NCBI GenBank assembly: GCA_030549335.1
Contig: CM060188.1
Location: 9,424,001-9,488,000 of the forward strand
Reading direction: 5' to 3'
Length of the DNA: 64,000 nucleotides
Source of the DNA: Pontederia crassipes
Taxonomy: Eukaryota > Streptophyta > Magnoliopsida > Commelinales > Pontederiaceae
The notes beneath the pieces are model-generated. The model saw only the letters and a list, made by a program, of their open reading frames with translations. It ran no database searches and was not told where the DNA came from. This document shows positions 34,200 through 45,100 of the stretch, one piece after another. Each line of letters opens with the position of its first letter. Within the stretch, counting starts at the first letter, position 1. The position numbers and the translations under genes were made by a program.

Positions 34200-35232
34200 T
34201 TTGCAAATGAAATAACCTACTGGACGAACACGAAGGAACGAGTCCAAGATCTTCTCCGCATGGCAACATTTCAGATGACTTCGATAGGGCATGCAAAGTT
34301 TTTAGTGCATTTTGACGCCACAAATTTTCTTGTTGAATCTTATAAGTACCTGCGTTCCGTTGATCTAAATTCTGAAAACTGGAAGTATCTTCAGGATTAA
34401 AACGAGGATAAAATTTCCTCGAGCCTTTAGGATCCCGGATAAGAACAATATTCTGTAAATCATATTACAGACAACAAACAACACAGAGTAGCGGTCTTGC
34501 CAACTAACCAAGTATCAATGGGTCTCCAGGTAACAATAGGTTTAGAACAAAAGTACGAAAGTTCCATTTCAAGAAAGTAAAATTAAGAACAGAAATTTAT
34601 TACTGTCAGTGATGGTATACTCGTAAAAGATCAAACAGATCTCTCTTCAGTTCATCTTCTTTTTCTGACCATAAAGATTTCTCAGAACTGGGTTTAAGCT
34701 TCACTATAATCTTTTTTCTCCGTGTTGCAGTCTTCCTTGAACTAAATGGAGAAAAACAAAAAAGAAATTTGTTATATCAGTCTAGATTAGACGCAAAACG
34801 CATGCGAAGAACATCTTGTGTTGTGAATTAAGGTATGAATACCAAGTATTATCCAGTTTTTGTATTGCAGTGTTATGCTGAACACTGAGCATAATAGAAA
34901 CTCGTATAAGAAATAAACATAATGAAGGCAACCCAATAACTGTCCACAAGGATTCAAACAATGAGTATTATCCACATTACCTCATAGCAGGATTTCTGAT
35001 ACTCATTCAAAAATTTCGAAAGCACAACAGTCCACAAGGATTCAAACTTCTCCTGGAAACAAACAAATATTTAATAAGTAAACTAACTGGATGTAGTGTT
35101 TCAAATTAAGAAATGAAAATTGATTTTCGAATAATGAAAACAGCATTTGACAGAAACCTGCAGAGAATCTTGTCGAATATATGGATAGCTCAAGCGATTG
35201 AAATCCCATATGCCTTCATTCTCAAGCTCCTC
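34200..35232 (-). pseudogene. DPE2: DPE2 (4-alpha-glucanotransferase) gene fragment, frameshifted
   Basis: Four consecutive exons of cytosolic disproportionating enzyme 2 can be read: 35232-35158 (EELENEGIWDFNRLSYPYI...), 35052-34981 (EKFESLWTVVLSKFLNEYQ...), 34741-34621 (FKEDCNTEKK...) and 34452 to about 34200 (NIVLIRDPKGSRKFYPRFN, then QENLWRQNALKTL and CGEDLGLVP). All have GT-AG borders. Exon 3 has one extra A in an A run after TEKK, a frameshift that soon meets a stop. Exon 4 lacks about eight residues before QENLW and loses homology after LVPSC. The N-terminal carbohydrate-binding part and the C-terminal catalytic part are absent. DPE2 normally handles maltose from starch breakdown; this copy cannot make it. 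Confidence 0.85.
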
Positions 35233-35307
35233 CTGACAAGGTGAAATAAAATTAAGAAGGTAAAAAAATGGAAAAGGAAAAGATAGTGATTGTAATCATG
35301 CACTAAC

Positions 35308-35486
35308 CTAAAGTCCAATTGTGGAACTCTGCATGTCTGCAGTTGCCATCAACAAATCTAGTGTTGTGGGGCAAATTGTTTTTGCCTATGGATGTACAAG
35401 AATGGGATCAATCTGATTACCGCTATGGGATGAATTTGTTCTACCAACATCTTATCACGGGAAATCTGCGGGCAGGTCAGATGCAA
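35308..35486 (+). other. Unidentified coding-like segment ending at a stop codon
   Basis: One plus-strand frame reads PKVQLWNSACLQLPS, continues through MDVQEWDQSDYRYGMNLFYQ and HLITGNLRAGQMQS and stops at TGA (35484-35486). The composition and lack of stops look like a real terminal exon, but I do not recognise the family. The last residues (AGQMQS-stop) lie inside the segment duplicated downstream of FCF2 (28181-28205). It may be the tail of another captured gene next to the DPE2 fragment. Confidence 0.3.
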
Positions 35487-36296
35487 AGTTGATAGAAATG
35501 GAATCACGCAATTCAAAGTGTAAGCAATGATAAATTAGTGAGCAACAAATTTTGATCGGCAGTTCATCAGTAGTTAAATGGACAATTTATTACATGGCTT
35601 TTTAATTTCTTCGCCAAGAGTTTGCATAATACTTTCAAGTTATGCAACTTTAATCACTATTTACTTTGAACTTGTGGATCTTGCATTACGTTTGGAGCCA
35701 TATGAAAAGAATTTGTGAAGCTCGACATGATTTGATTTGGTATCTTCGATTTCCGATTTTATTTTTTGGTTTTGGTGCCAGACAAAATCTTTTTCGATTA
35801 CAGAGGTTATGGACTTAATGCAAGACTGAAAATAAAGAAGTGTATGCGCCGCTGCGCTACCGCCGGACAAATTTTAACTCAGGGCGTTTAGCTGCACGTA
35901 GCTATTTTTTTTTAGGGATAATTGTGAAAAAAAAAAGCAAGTCACAATTGCTTGCATCAAAGTATTTACTGAGTATAACGAAATGACTACGGTGTATAGA
36001 CGTATAAGAATAGTTGATCACGGTGTTTGATCACAACTTGTAGTAACTTTTCCGTGTTTATTTTGTTAAAAATATGATCTGGTTAAAGTAAAATTTGGTC
36101 ATTGGTCATCAAAATGTTTGCGTGATTTTTTTTCGTTTCTTAGTTTCTTTTTTGTTCAGTACGAAGACGAGGTTAGATTGCATACGACGAGAGGAAATCA
36201 CACCAAGGTGAGAAGATAGTTAAAAAAAATTGTGGCTGCTGGGATTCGAGCCCAGGTCTCTACGGCCACAACGTAGAATTCTCACCACTAAACTAC
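35464..36296. repeat. Segmental duplication, copy B
   Basis: Counterpart of 28175-29456: the same order of shared blocks, ending in the intact tRNA-His. It is more compact than copy A. The two copies are about 7.3 kb apart in direct orientation and enclose the tandem repeat array and the DPE2 relic. Confidence 0.75.
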
Positions 36297-36302
36297 AGCC
36301 AC
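36231..36302 (-). tRNA. tRNA-His (anticodon GTG)
   Basis: The minus strand gives a 72-nt cloverleaf: acceptor GTGGCTG pairing with CAGCCAC plus discriminator A; D arm with AGTGGTGAG; anticodon stem CTACG / CGTAG around loop TTGTGGC (anticodon GTG); T arm CCTGGGCTCGAATCCCAG. The internal promoter B box (GGCTCGAATCC) is intact, and eight T follow 1 nt after the gene (36222-36229 on the plus strand), a good Pol III terminator. It is the nuclear/cytosolic plant type, not the plastid one. The anticodon stem has T and A where the usual plant gene, as I recall it, has C and G, still a perfect pair. Confidence 0.93.
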
Positions 36303-39172
36303 TTTTAGTGATGATAATCCCCATCAAATCGTTTTCTTTTGTAACACTATTTTTTAACTTATAAAATGCACTTACAAAATGTATATATATATCATAATTT
36401 AAATAATATGCAATCAAAAGTTGTATCACCAATATGCATATAATGAACTTTAACAAATCAAATAAATTAACAATAAATTCAACAGAAATTAAATTTCAAT
36501 CGTATAATCATCATCTAACAATCCTAATTTGTCGATTGCTTGATTGTACAGTAGTTTTACCATGTTATCCTTCATTTATATACCTAGAAATGGAAACCTC
36601 ACTTTTCTTGAAGGATATGTATAAGGCATGTTGAACCATTTTTTTGGATGATAATCTTTATATAGCTATGGGAACTAAGGATCTGTTCCAAATAATATTA
36701 TAGGGTCAGACCGGATCAGTCCAAACGTCGATCGATCACAAATGTGGTCTATTAGGATCCTCAAAATCGAATTGAACTAGTTAAAATTAAAAATAACCGA
36801 GTTGAACACCATTTTTTATAAAATTAGACGAGCCAAAATTTTTTATTAAAACTTTTTATCAAGAAATAATTTGATAAAATTTATTATTATAAATTTTAAA
36901 AATATTCAAAGATGAATTTTTTTTATAAACAATCATATTCATCCACTAGTTTGCTCCTTAATTAATACTTGTCCATTTACTATCACCGTACTACTATTAT
37001 CACTGTGAGATTATCTTTGTACATTTATTCTTTTTCCCTTCAAAATTTGTTAAACTTTTAACTTTAACTTATGGATTACGATTTTATTCAAATTTTTTTC
37101 ATATCATAAATGTATATTATAATATAAATTAATTATATATTTATTATATTATATATAGTATTTATCATATTAGATAAATTAGTTATGGATGAATGGTGCA
37201 AACTTCTTTGCTATATGTATATTATACAACAATACTATAATATACATAGTATAGGGTGGCAAAGTATTATATATTATAATATATGTACACAAATTCAAAG
37301 TTTCTTTAATTTATGATGTAATAAGTTCAAATTAAATAGTTAACTACTAATTATACTATATATTTACTTATAGAATATATAGTTTTGTCATAATATTTTG
37401 GAAAAAAAATATTAATTTGTTACTTCTAATATAAAAAAACAAAGATATGAAATACAAAAAATTTAACCAACAGAAATTTATATATAATATTCAAATTCAA
37501 TAATATTTGTATTTATTAAGTGCAATAATTTTAATGTCAAATCTTAAAATTAATTTTATAAATTTATGATTTATTATTGTTATTTTTTTCTTTTGTATAA
37601 TTACATTTTGTCATCATTCATCTATGCATACAATCATCCTAGCATGCTTTACCGTGTCCATGTTTGCATTTTGTATTATGGAGTTGACTTCTGTTGTTAT
37701 GCCAGTTTTTTTTTCTAGTTCATTTTATCTGCTACCATGGTGCTAGCGCAAATAAACTAACAAAATCAGTGAACATTTCTTCTTTTTTTTTTCTGTTGTT
37801 CTGAGGTTGAAAGTTTCATTTCGTTATTCCCTTTTCAGTGTTAACAGATTTGGGAAGTGTCTTCCGGTGAAAACTGACTTCAGATTCAGCTCTCCGTAAC
37901 TCCATTTTCTCTGTTTTTAGTCTGCTCTACATATCAACTTTAGAAATTCTTCATAAACAAGGCTTACAACATATTTTATCTTCAGTGTTATGATTGCTGC
38001 TCATGCCATATTCACTGCTCTTTTGTGGTTGGCTGAGCAACTTGAAATTAATGTGAATGATAGCTAATCAAAGCTTATATTATGTAGTGCTTTCCTTTGG
38101 AGGCGCCTCCAGTGATATATCTAATGGAGTTCTTCAGGTGCCTTATTAACTGCATGATATTCCAAAATCATTCAGCAATTGCAGCATCGAGGAAATAGCT
38201 CTTTTACTGATTTTGCACTTGTTGTTTTGACTTTGAAACTCATCCTTGTCTATTTCAGTGGAGAAGAAAATCGTGAACCGTCAAGAACAGCAGGGCGTGC
38301 ATCTTCAGGAGCAATTCTTGCAAACGTCCTAGTTAAGAATGCCGACTACTTTCCGCACAATTATAATCGGAAATCTTCTGTTCTTGCCCTGCAGCAACCA
38401 GAATTCCAGAAGTGCCTCTTTCTTTAACTTGTGCGTGGGTGGACGAGGTTACAAATAACAGGCGAATGGTTCTGTGATTGTCGAGCATATCACGTATTCA
38501 GTTCAATCTAGGAATACGACTTGTCTGATTGCCAATGTTAACTTTAAACACGTAGCACTCTTGTTTTCATTTATTTTAATTATTGTCGCTTATCTTTCAT
38601 GAGCTTTTGATGCTCGACATACTTTAATCCGAAACATTGGATTGCACATGGTGGAAGAATACTAACTATATTCCGCGGAAAAAGAAATCACATTTTATCA
38701 CAACCTTTTTATTAGCTGTGGATATTGCACAACCCTATATAGTTAATTTTCTTTCTTTCTACAAGAAGTCAAAATGGTTTTTTTTTTAATCTAAACAACA
38801 TCTCGTGTGTGAGGCTTTTAATTTCCTGGGGTTCAAATTTGAGACAAGTTTATTTCTCCATTTTTGTACTGCCACCTATAAGTCCCATAATTCGAGGAAA
38901 GGACACCCTTTTTATTGAGATAAATATATACAATTACAACATATACAACCCGCTGTATTTGTATGAGAAGACTTGGAGCATGCATATGTACAGGATAATG
39001 ACTCTAACCAGGCCAAACAAGGAACAAACTACAGATGGCCGAAAAATTGTTCCTCGTGTGCTTCGAGCGACCCCGTTCGGACTGCATTTTGGTGGATTCC
39101 AGTCTTTCCAGAAATGCCACTGTATATATAGATATATATAGCTTCAACTGCCTAACATTACCAAAATCCAAC
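36303..39172. other. AT-rich spacer with one unidentified coding-like exon
   Basis: Mostly very AT-rich, especially 36.8-37.6 kb. On the plus strand at 38259-38427, after a good acceptor (TATTTCAG|TGGAG), the frame reads EENREPSRTAGRASSG, then AILANVLVKNADYFPHNYN and ends FQKCLFL-stop. It looks like a terminal exon, possibly of a broken gene, but I cannot name it and find no upstream exons. Confidence 0.35.
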
Positions 39173-42100
39173 TTATAACATCAGGTTGACTTGTGAAAGG
39201 TCATCCATAGGAATGTCAAGAGCGGTCGAAAAGTCTATATCTAGTAACCCATCGTCTTCTTCAATGCCGGTAGGAAACCAGTCATCCACATCCTGCCCAT
39301 TACCACCGAAATCAGCCACATCAATCTCTGATAGCTGTATATTAGAGAAGTTCATGGTTTCAGCATCATTTTGCTTCGCATGCATAGCCTGAACATCCTT
39401 GCTTGAACTTCCGCCAATTTCTTTGGGTGGCTTCGGAGTGGACGTAGCATCCACATTAGGCTCTGTCGTCTTATACATATCATCCCCCACGGTAGGTATC
39501 TGGGATCTCCTGTTAGTGTTCTTGGGCTTTGTTCTGTTCTTCCTTTCACCTCTTAAACTGGCTATAGCCGGACGACCAATTTTAGCAGTACCGCTCCTAG
39601 AGGCAGCATCTTTCCTCTGAGCCTTTCCATCCCTGTCCCTCTCGCTCCTCTTTCTTTTTGTGCCATTAACAAGTGAATTCCCAAACCCTGAAGAGGCACG
39701 CCAAGAACTCCCTGTCGAACTGCATCCATTGTCTAGCAATGCTTGCATTTTTTTCACTCTACTCGACCCTGGTTCCTCTTTATAAACTATTTCTTCCAAT
39801 GCAGAAGGTGTGGTATCGGAAAATTTATGCTGGTTATCTACTATAGTCATTTTCGACATGAGACCAGAACTGCAACCTGCAAAAGGAGAAAAAAAAAAAA
39901 CGTTTAATGATATAGCTTAATGATGGAAAATACAAATCCCTCCAACCGGAAGTTAACCAAAAGAGCTGTATCTTATACATTTATTTAATGTGCCAATCAT
40001 ATAGTTTACCTGGTACATTATCTCGTGTCCATGGATAAGCAGCCGAATTATTAGCAGCTTTTATGTCAACAGAAATATCAGCGCTTCCGGTTTTGCTGCA
40101 GTAGGAAGATACGGAGTGGAAGAGGTCCCTGAATTTAGGCTCTGAGAAACATGTTGTCCCTGTCTCTTCATATTTTTTACATCTTGCTAATGTTTGCTTT
40201 ACCAAAGCCAAGGCAGGATGCTTACTGTGCTTATTCACATTCTTGCCGTCAGTGGCTTTAGAAACCTGATATGCCTGTTACATAAGATGATATGTCAAGT
40301 CCAATTAATTATTATCTTTTTAGAAGAATTTCTTTTTTTTCTGAGAAGGAAAATGATGGGTGTATTGTGCACTCATCCAATTTCATTATTGAATTCTGAT
40401 GTTTCGTTTGATATCCCTTAGACAAAAGTTGTCGAGGGTCTTTTATGTATCAAGTATATTATTAAAGTTTAACTATTACAAAAGCAAACCAGAACTGTCA
40501 AAACTTTTTCCGTTCTTTTTTGTAGAAAGAAATTTTTTCTGTGTCACTCTTTAGAGGGTAAAAATGAATGCCTCAGAGGGTAAAAAGCGAAAACACATCA
40601 TCTTCTCCCTCTTAATTCTTAAAGGAAAGATCTGTTGCATCAAAGAATGTTTTTAGCTGACGAGAACATAAGGCAAAAGAACATCAGCCCCCTTCAGTTT
40701 TTCAGTAAGCCATTGCCAAGTTCGATAATAAAAAGATCAAAAGAACAAATTTTAAAAAAACATTTGAGATGTCTTTGTTTGGTTACTAATAGAGCGGAAT
40801 GGCGTCGTATGATCCATGTAGCCGACCCCACCTAGTGGGATAAGGCTTTGTTGTTGTAGTATTTGAGATGTCTCTAACATATAGCAACATATCATAAAGC
40901 AAGATAGATAAACTAGTTACTGAATGGCTCCAATCAACAGTACCACAGAATAAAAGATAATCACAACTCGATTACCATATATTTCTCGTAAGTAATCTCC
41001 ACAAGTTTGTTTAGAGCAATAGCCTCAAGTTCCCTGCATAGAAAATAAGGTAACAAAAACAATATATAGTAGACTACAAGAAGTCGCTTAAAAAGAGAAC
41101 ATAAAGATCCATACTTTTGTTGTGTCCCCCTTGCTTCAGAGATGGTCTTCTTTAATTTTAACAGGATATTCTTCCTATTTAACACCTTTTCCAGGAAAAC
41201 AAAGGATAACAATCATTGCAGGAAGACGGTGAATAAAAATTAATGGAAAACTTCATTCTGAAAATATTTTTATAGTTTTGATTCATGGTAGTTGAAATTA
41301 ACATTAAGAGTATTTGGTTACAGTATAACCACACCACTGGAGACAAGTGTTACTGGAAAATACTGTACAGCACTTTTCTTTTTTGCCAAGTGAATGGGTG
41401 ATTGAGTAGTTTTCAGGGGAACCCATGACTACTTAAGTTTCTGGTTTTATTTGTCATTTTTTTATGTTTCACACTACTATGGCTACGTTACTAATAATAG
41501 CAAATTTAAATGAATCTATCGAAATATCCATTCAGCATGGTTACTTTCTGACCTCAAGCTAAAGAGGGATGAAAAAATGTTCCTAATGATGTTGGACTCA
41601 GAACCACAGGTATCAAGAGCAAATAGGTCAAGAGTAGAAACCAAGGTTATCATGACTAAATAGGAAGCAACACTCCCAGAGGCAGTCAAAACACTTGATA
41701 CCTGATACAATCAATGACTGCAGACCTGTAACCTGTCTAACCTGCTAGGTGATCTACAAACACTTGCTCATTTTTCGATATAAAATCAATAGGTCCATTA
41801 ATAAATACTCAATAAAACTCATGAACATTGAGAAATGAGAGAACTATGCCCTTCGCAGAAAATTTGTGTGCCTTTTTATACAATGTAAACTGGCAGTCTT
41901 AAGACAATTACATTATCCATGTTGGAAACAAAAAATTGGAACGCATGAAAATCTAAAGTTAACCAACACTTCATTGAAAGGATTCCTAAAGATCATTGAA
42001 ACAAATTAATACACTAATAGACTGCTTCCCCAACTATTATATCATAAATTGGGTAGATAGTAATGATTGGATAGCGGTCAGGTTTAAATAAACACCATGC

Positions 42101-45100
42101 ATATATGGATGTGCAGCACTTTTTTGCCCCACGACATATACGAAACACCATTGATAAAAAGAACAATAATCGAGTTATCACATAAGAAAAACGGGTACTA
42201 TCTTAACGAAAAACTTGAGTTATATCTCAACTATTGATGATAGAACCAAGAGTGTTCTATATGCCCCACTCCCACCCACCACCCAAAAAAAGAACAGACC
42301 GATTTTCATTTTGAGGAAGGTTACCTGGTCATTAAGCTTTGTTTCAAGCTTATCCATGCCTTCTTTAATATCTTCATCTTCAGCGTGTGCCAGATCAGGC
42401 TGCAAATCAACACAGGTGATTCATGAAGCTAAGTATGGAATTTTTTCAAAAGATATAAATAGATTAAATTTCCTTTAAAAGAAGATAATTTTACTAAGTA
42501 TAAATGTAAAAAGAAAGTGACGCAGGAGCTTTTATTTTAAATTAGTTATTTTAATTAAAGCTGGTGTTTTAATTTATTAGTCATCATGTGATAGGCATGT
42601 GACCTTTTAATTAGTTATAAGGATCATGATTAGTTATAACAGTCTTGATTAAAAGTGGATTAATCAAGGGTGGAGATTGATTAATAGTTTATAAACTCTT
42701 ATAACCTTAGTATAGGGTTTTCAGCTGTCATTATCTCTCTTTTATCAAAATTATAGATTTTTGTGATTTTCTCATAAACTCTAATTGTTCCTCTATCAAT
42801 ACTTCTCATCTTCTAACCTGATTTCTCATTATTCTTGCTGATTTTCTCTTCTTACTGCATCATAAAGGATCTTGGATTGAACCAATTATGGATAATTCAT
42901 CTAAATAAAAGTTTTCCCTGTAACATGGGCTTGTAAATGCATAAAATTCGATTCAAGGTAACACCATTTCATTAAAATTTGCATTCCCAGAAAAGGATGA
43001 ATAAGAGGGAGACGAGGGCGTAAGTGAAAAATTAAACAAATTAACAACATAAGAAATAATATCCAGATTAAAAGCTAGAATAGAGCAGATAATGAAGTCA
43101 ACATAAGCTAATATAATTTTGCACGGGCAAGAGATGATCACCCTCTGACTTGTAACAAATTACAAAGGACAACAGAGTAGGTAACAAAGTTCAAAACAAG
43201 TTACTTTAATGCATGACACAACAACAACAACAACAACAACAAAGCCTTATCCCACTAGGTGGGGTCGGCTACATGGATCATACTTTAATGCATGACAATT
43301 GACAATAAAAATAGTGTTACAAAGGACAACAGAGTAGGTAACAAGTTTAAAACATGTTACTTTAATGCATGACAATTGACATTAAAGATGGTCCTTTAAG
43401 TTACTAAATTTTTAAAACTGACATTTTGGCTTGTCAACATAATTGACCTTACATAGAAGGAATATTTGGTCCATCGATTATGGCTACCTCAATCATGCGA
43501 GGATATAAGGGAAAGAAAAAAATGCCTCAAAAAACAGCCAGAAATAACCAGTAAGATGTATACTTTTTTTTTTTAGGGGGAAAGATGTATACATTAACTC
43601 AAAGATAAAGTGAGAAATGAATATGAGAATCAAACATGTTACTCTACACCATGACCAGTATATCTATGCATCTCAAGAAAAATGCAAGAATAAGTTATGG
43701 GCATGCTGCACCAACAAATATATCTCAAATATAAAAAAAAAGACAATCACATAGAATGTCCAAATAATCTTGATTAAAAACAATAAAGCATGCATCTTTA
43801 AGATATTGGACAGCATATGCCTACCACAGCATCAGGGTAGAGTCCAATTTCACTCAACTCCAAGAGTATTCTGTCACTGATGCACATTTGATTATATTGG
43901 AAATCAGCATATACTGTGGTCACGCCAAGGAAGGTACTACCATTAATTCCCACATTGTGATGCCTCATATGATCATGGCAGCTCCAAAGGGCATTGAAAT
44001 TCATACCCTTTGGCATGTTCTCTACCCCAACAGTAAAATAACTTCCGTGAGAAACATCAAATTCGCTATTGAAGTTGCTGTAGTCAATATTATCTATATC
44101 CTCCTCTTCAATTATAGCAGAAAGAAGCGTTTGACATATCGATATTCCTCGTTGAGTCCCAATTTCCTGTAAAAATTCTCCAGCGAGTGGTTCAACATCC
44201 TCTTTTTGCTGGACAAATTTTAGATCCTTTTCAAATTCATTACAGCAATCCTTATTAATTGCAGACCCATGGCCAGCTCCACCATTTAGATTTGACGGAG
44301 TTGAAGAGCATTCAACATCACCCTGAGGAGAAAGGAAACAGTTTATACTGTCAGGAGAATTATTATAAATAGCACGAAATATTGGTATTAATTATGGCAT
44401 ATTGAAGTGAGAAAAAAATATCACCAAAAATATTCTGGAAAAAAGCATGGAAAGTCATCCCTACTGTACTATTCAGTATCATCTTAAGGTATATTTGCAA
44501 TCAAACAATTAAACAAAGAGGAATGCAAGAGAAAGAATCAGACTAAGACGTTTTAGCATCACAAGAAAAAAATTCATGGCAGTTATGATATACTGCACTG
44601 GCTAAGACCAGGTAAAAAGTAGAAAAGCATATAAATATCTTTCACGTAGGCAGCCAATATCATCGGTAGCATTGCGAGCAAACTAGTATTACTTCCTAAT
44701 GCAAAAAAGAGAAACATCTCTAGGACAAATTCCCATATCTCGCAAGACACACGTGGAGGGAGGCAGACAGATAATCCCAAAATCTAAGAAATACAGTTTA
44801 AGTTTTTTATCCAGAAAAGAAACCTTACCTTGAAATGTTGAACATCATCTCTGCCAACATGGTCACTCGGCGCATACTCGTTAACAAGACAAATCTGTTA
44901 ACATAATATTTTCAGAAATGGACTGTTAAAGGTGGTTACAAGAAAGGGAGGAAAGGAATTGACCCCACATTACCTGTTTGTTCAAATAGGTGATATCTTC
45001 CCAAGATAAAAACGCAAAGAAAGGCTCTATTTGCTTCCAAAAGGTACCCGAACATGCTTGTGCTGCACATGATATAATGGCCTTTATTGAATCATCTTAA

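Noticed and set aside
34197..34400. Plus-strand ORF of 67 codons
   Set aside because: It is antisense to exon 4 of the DPE2 relic, which is the reading with recognisable protein similarity.
43219..43280. AAC/GTT trinucleotide runs as simple microsatellites (also at 40850, 46830 and 47660)
   Set aside because: They are the 3' tails of Au SINEs, shown by the attached SINE body and target duplications.
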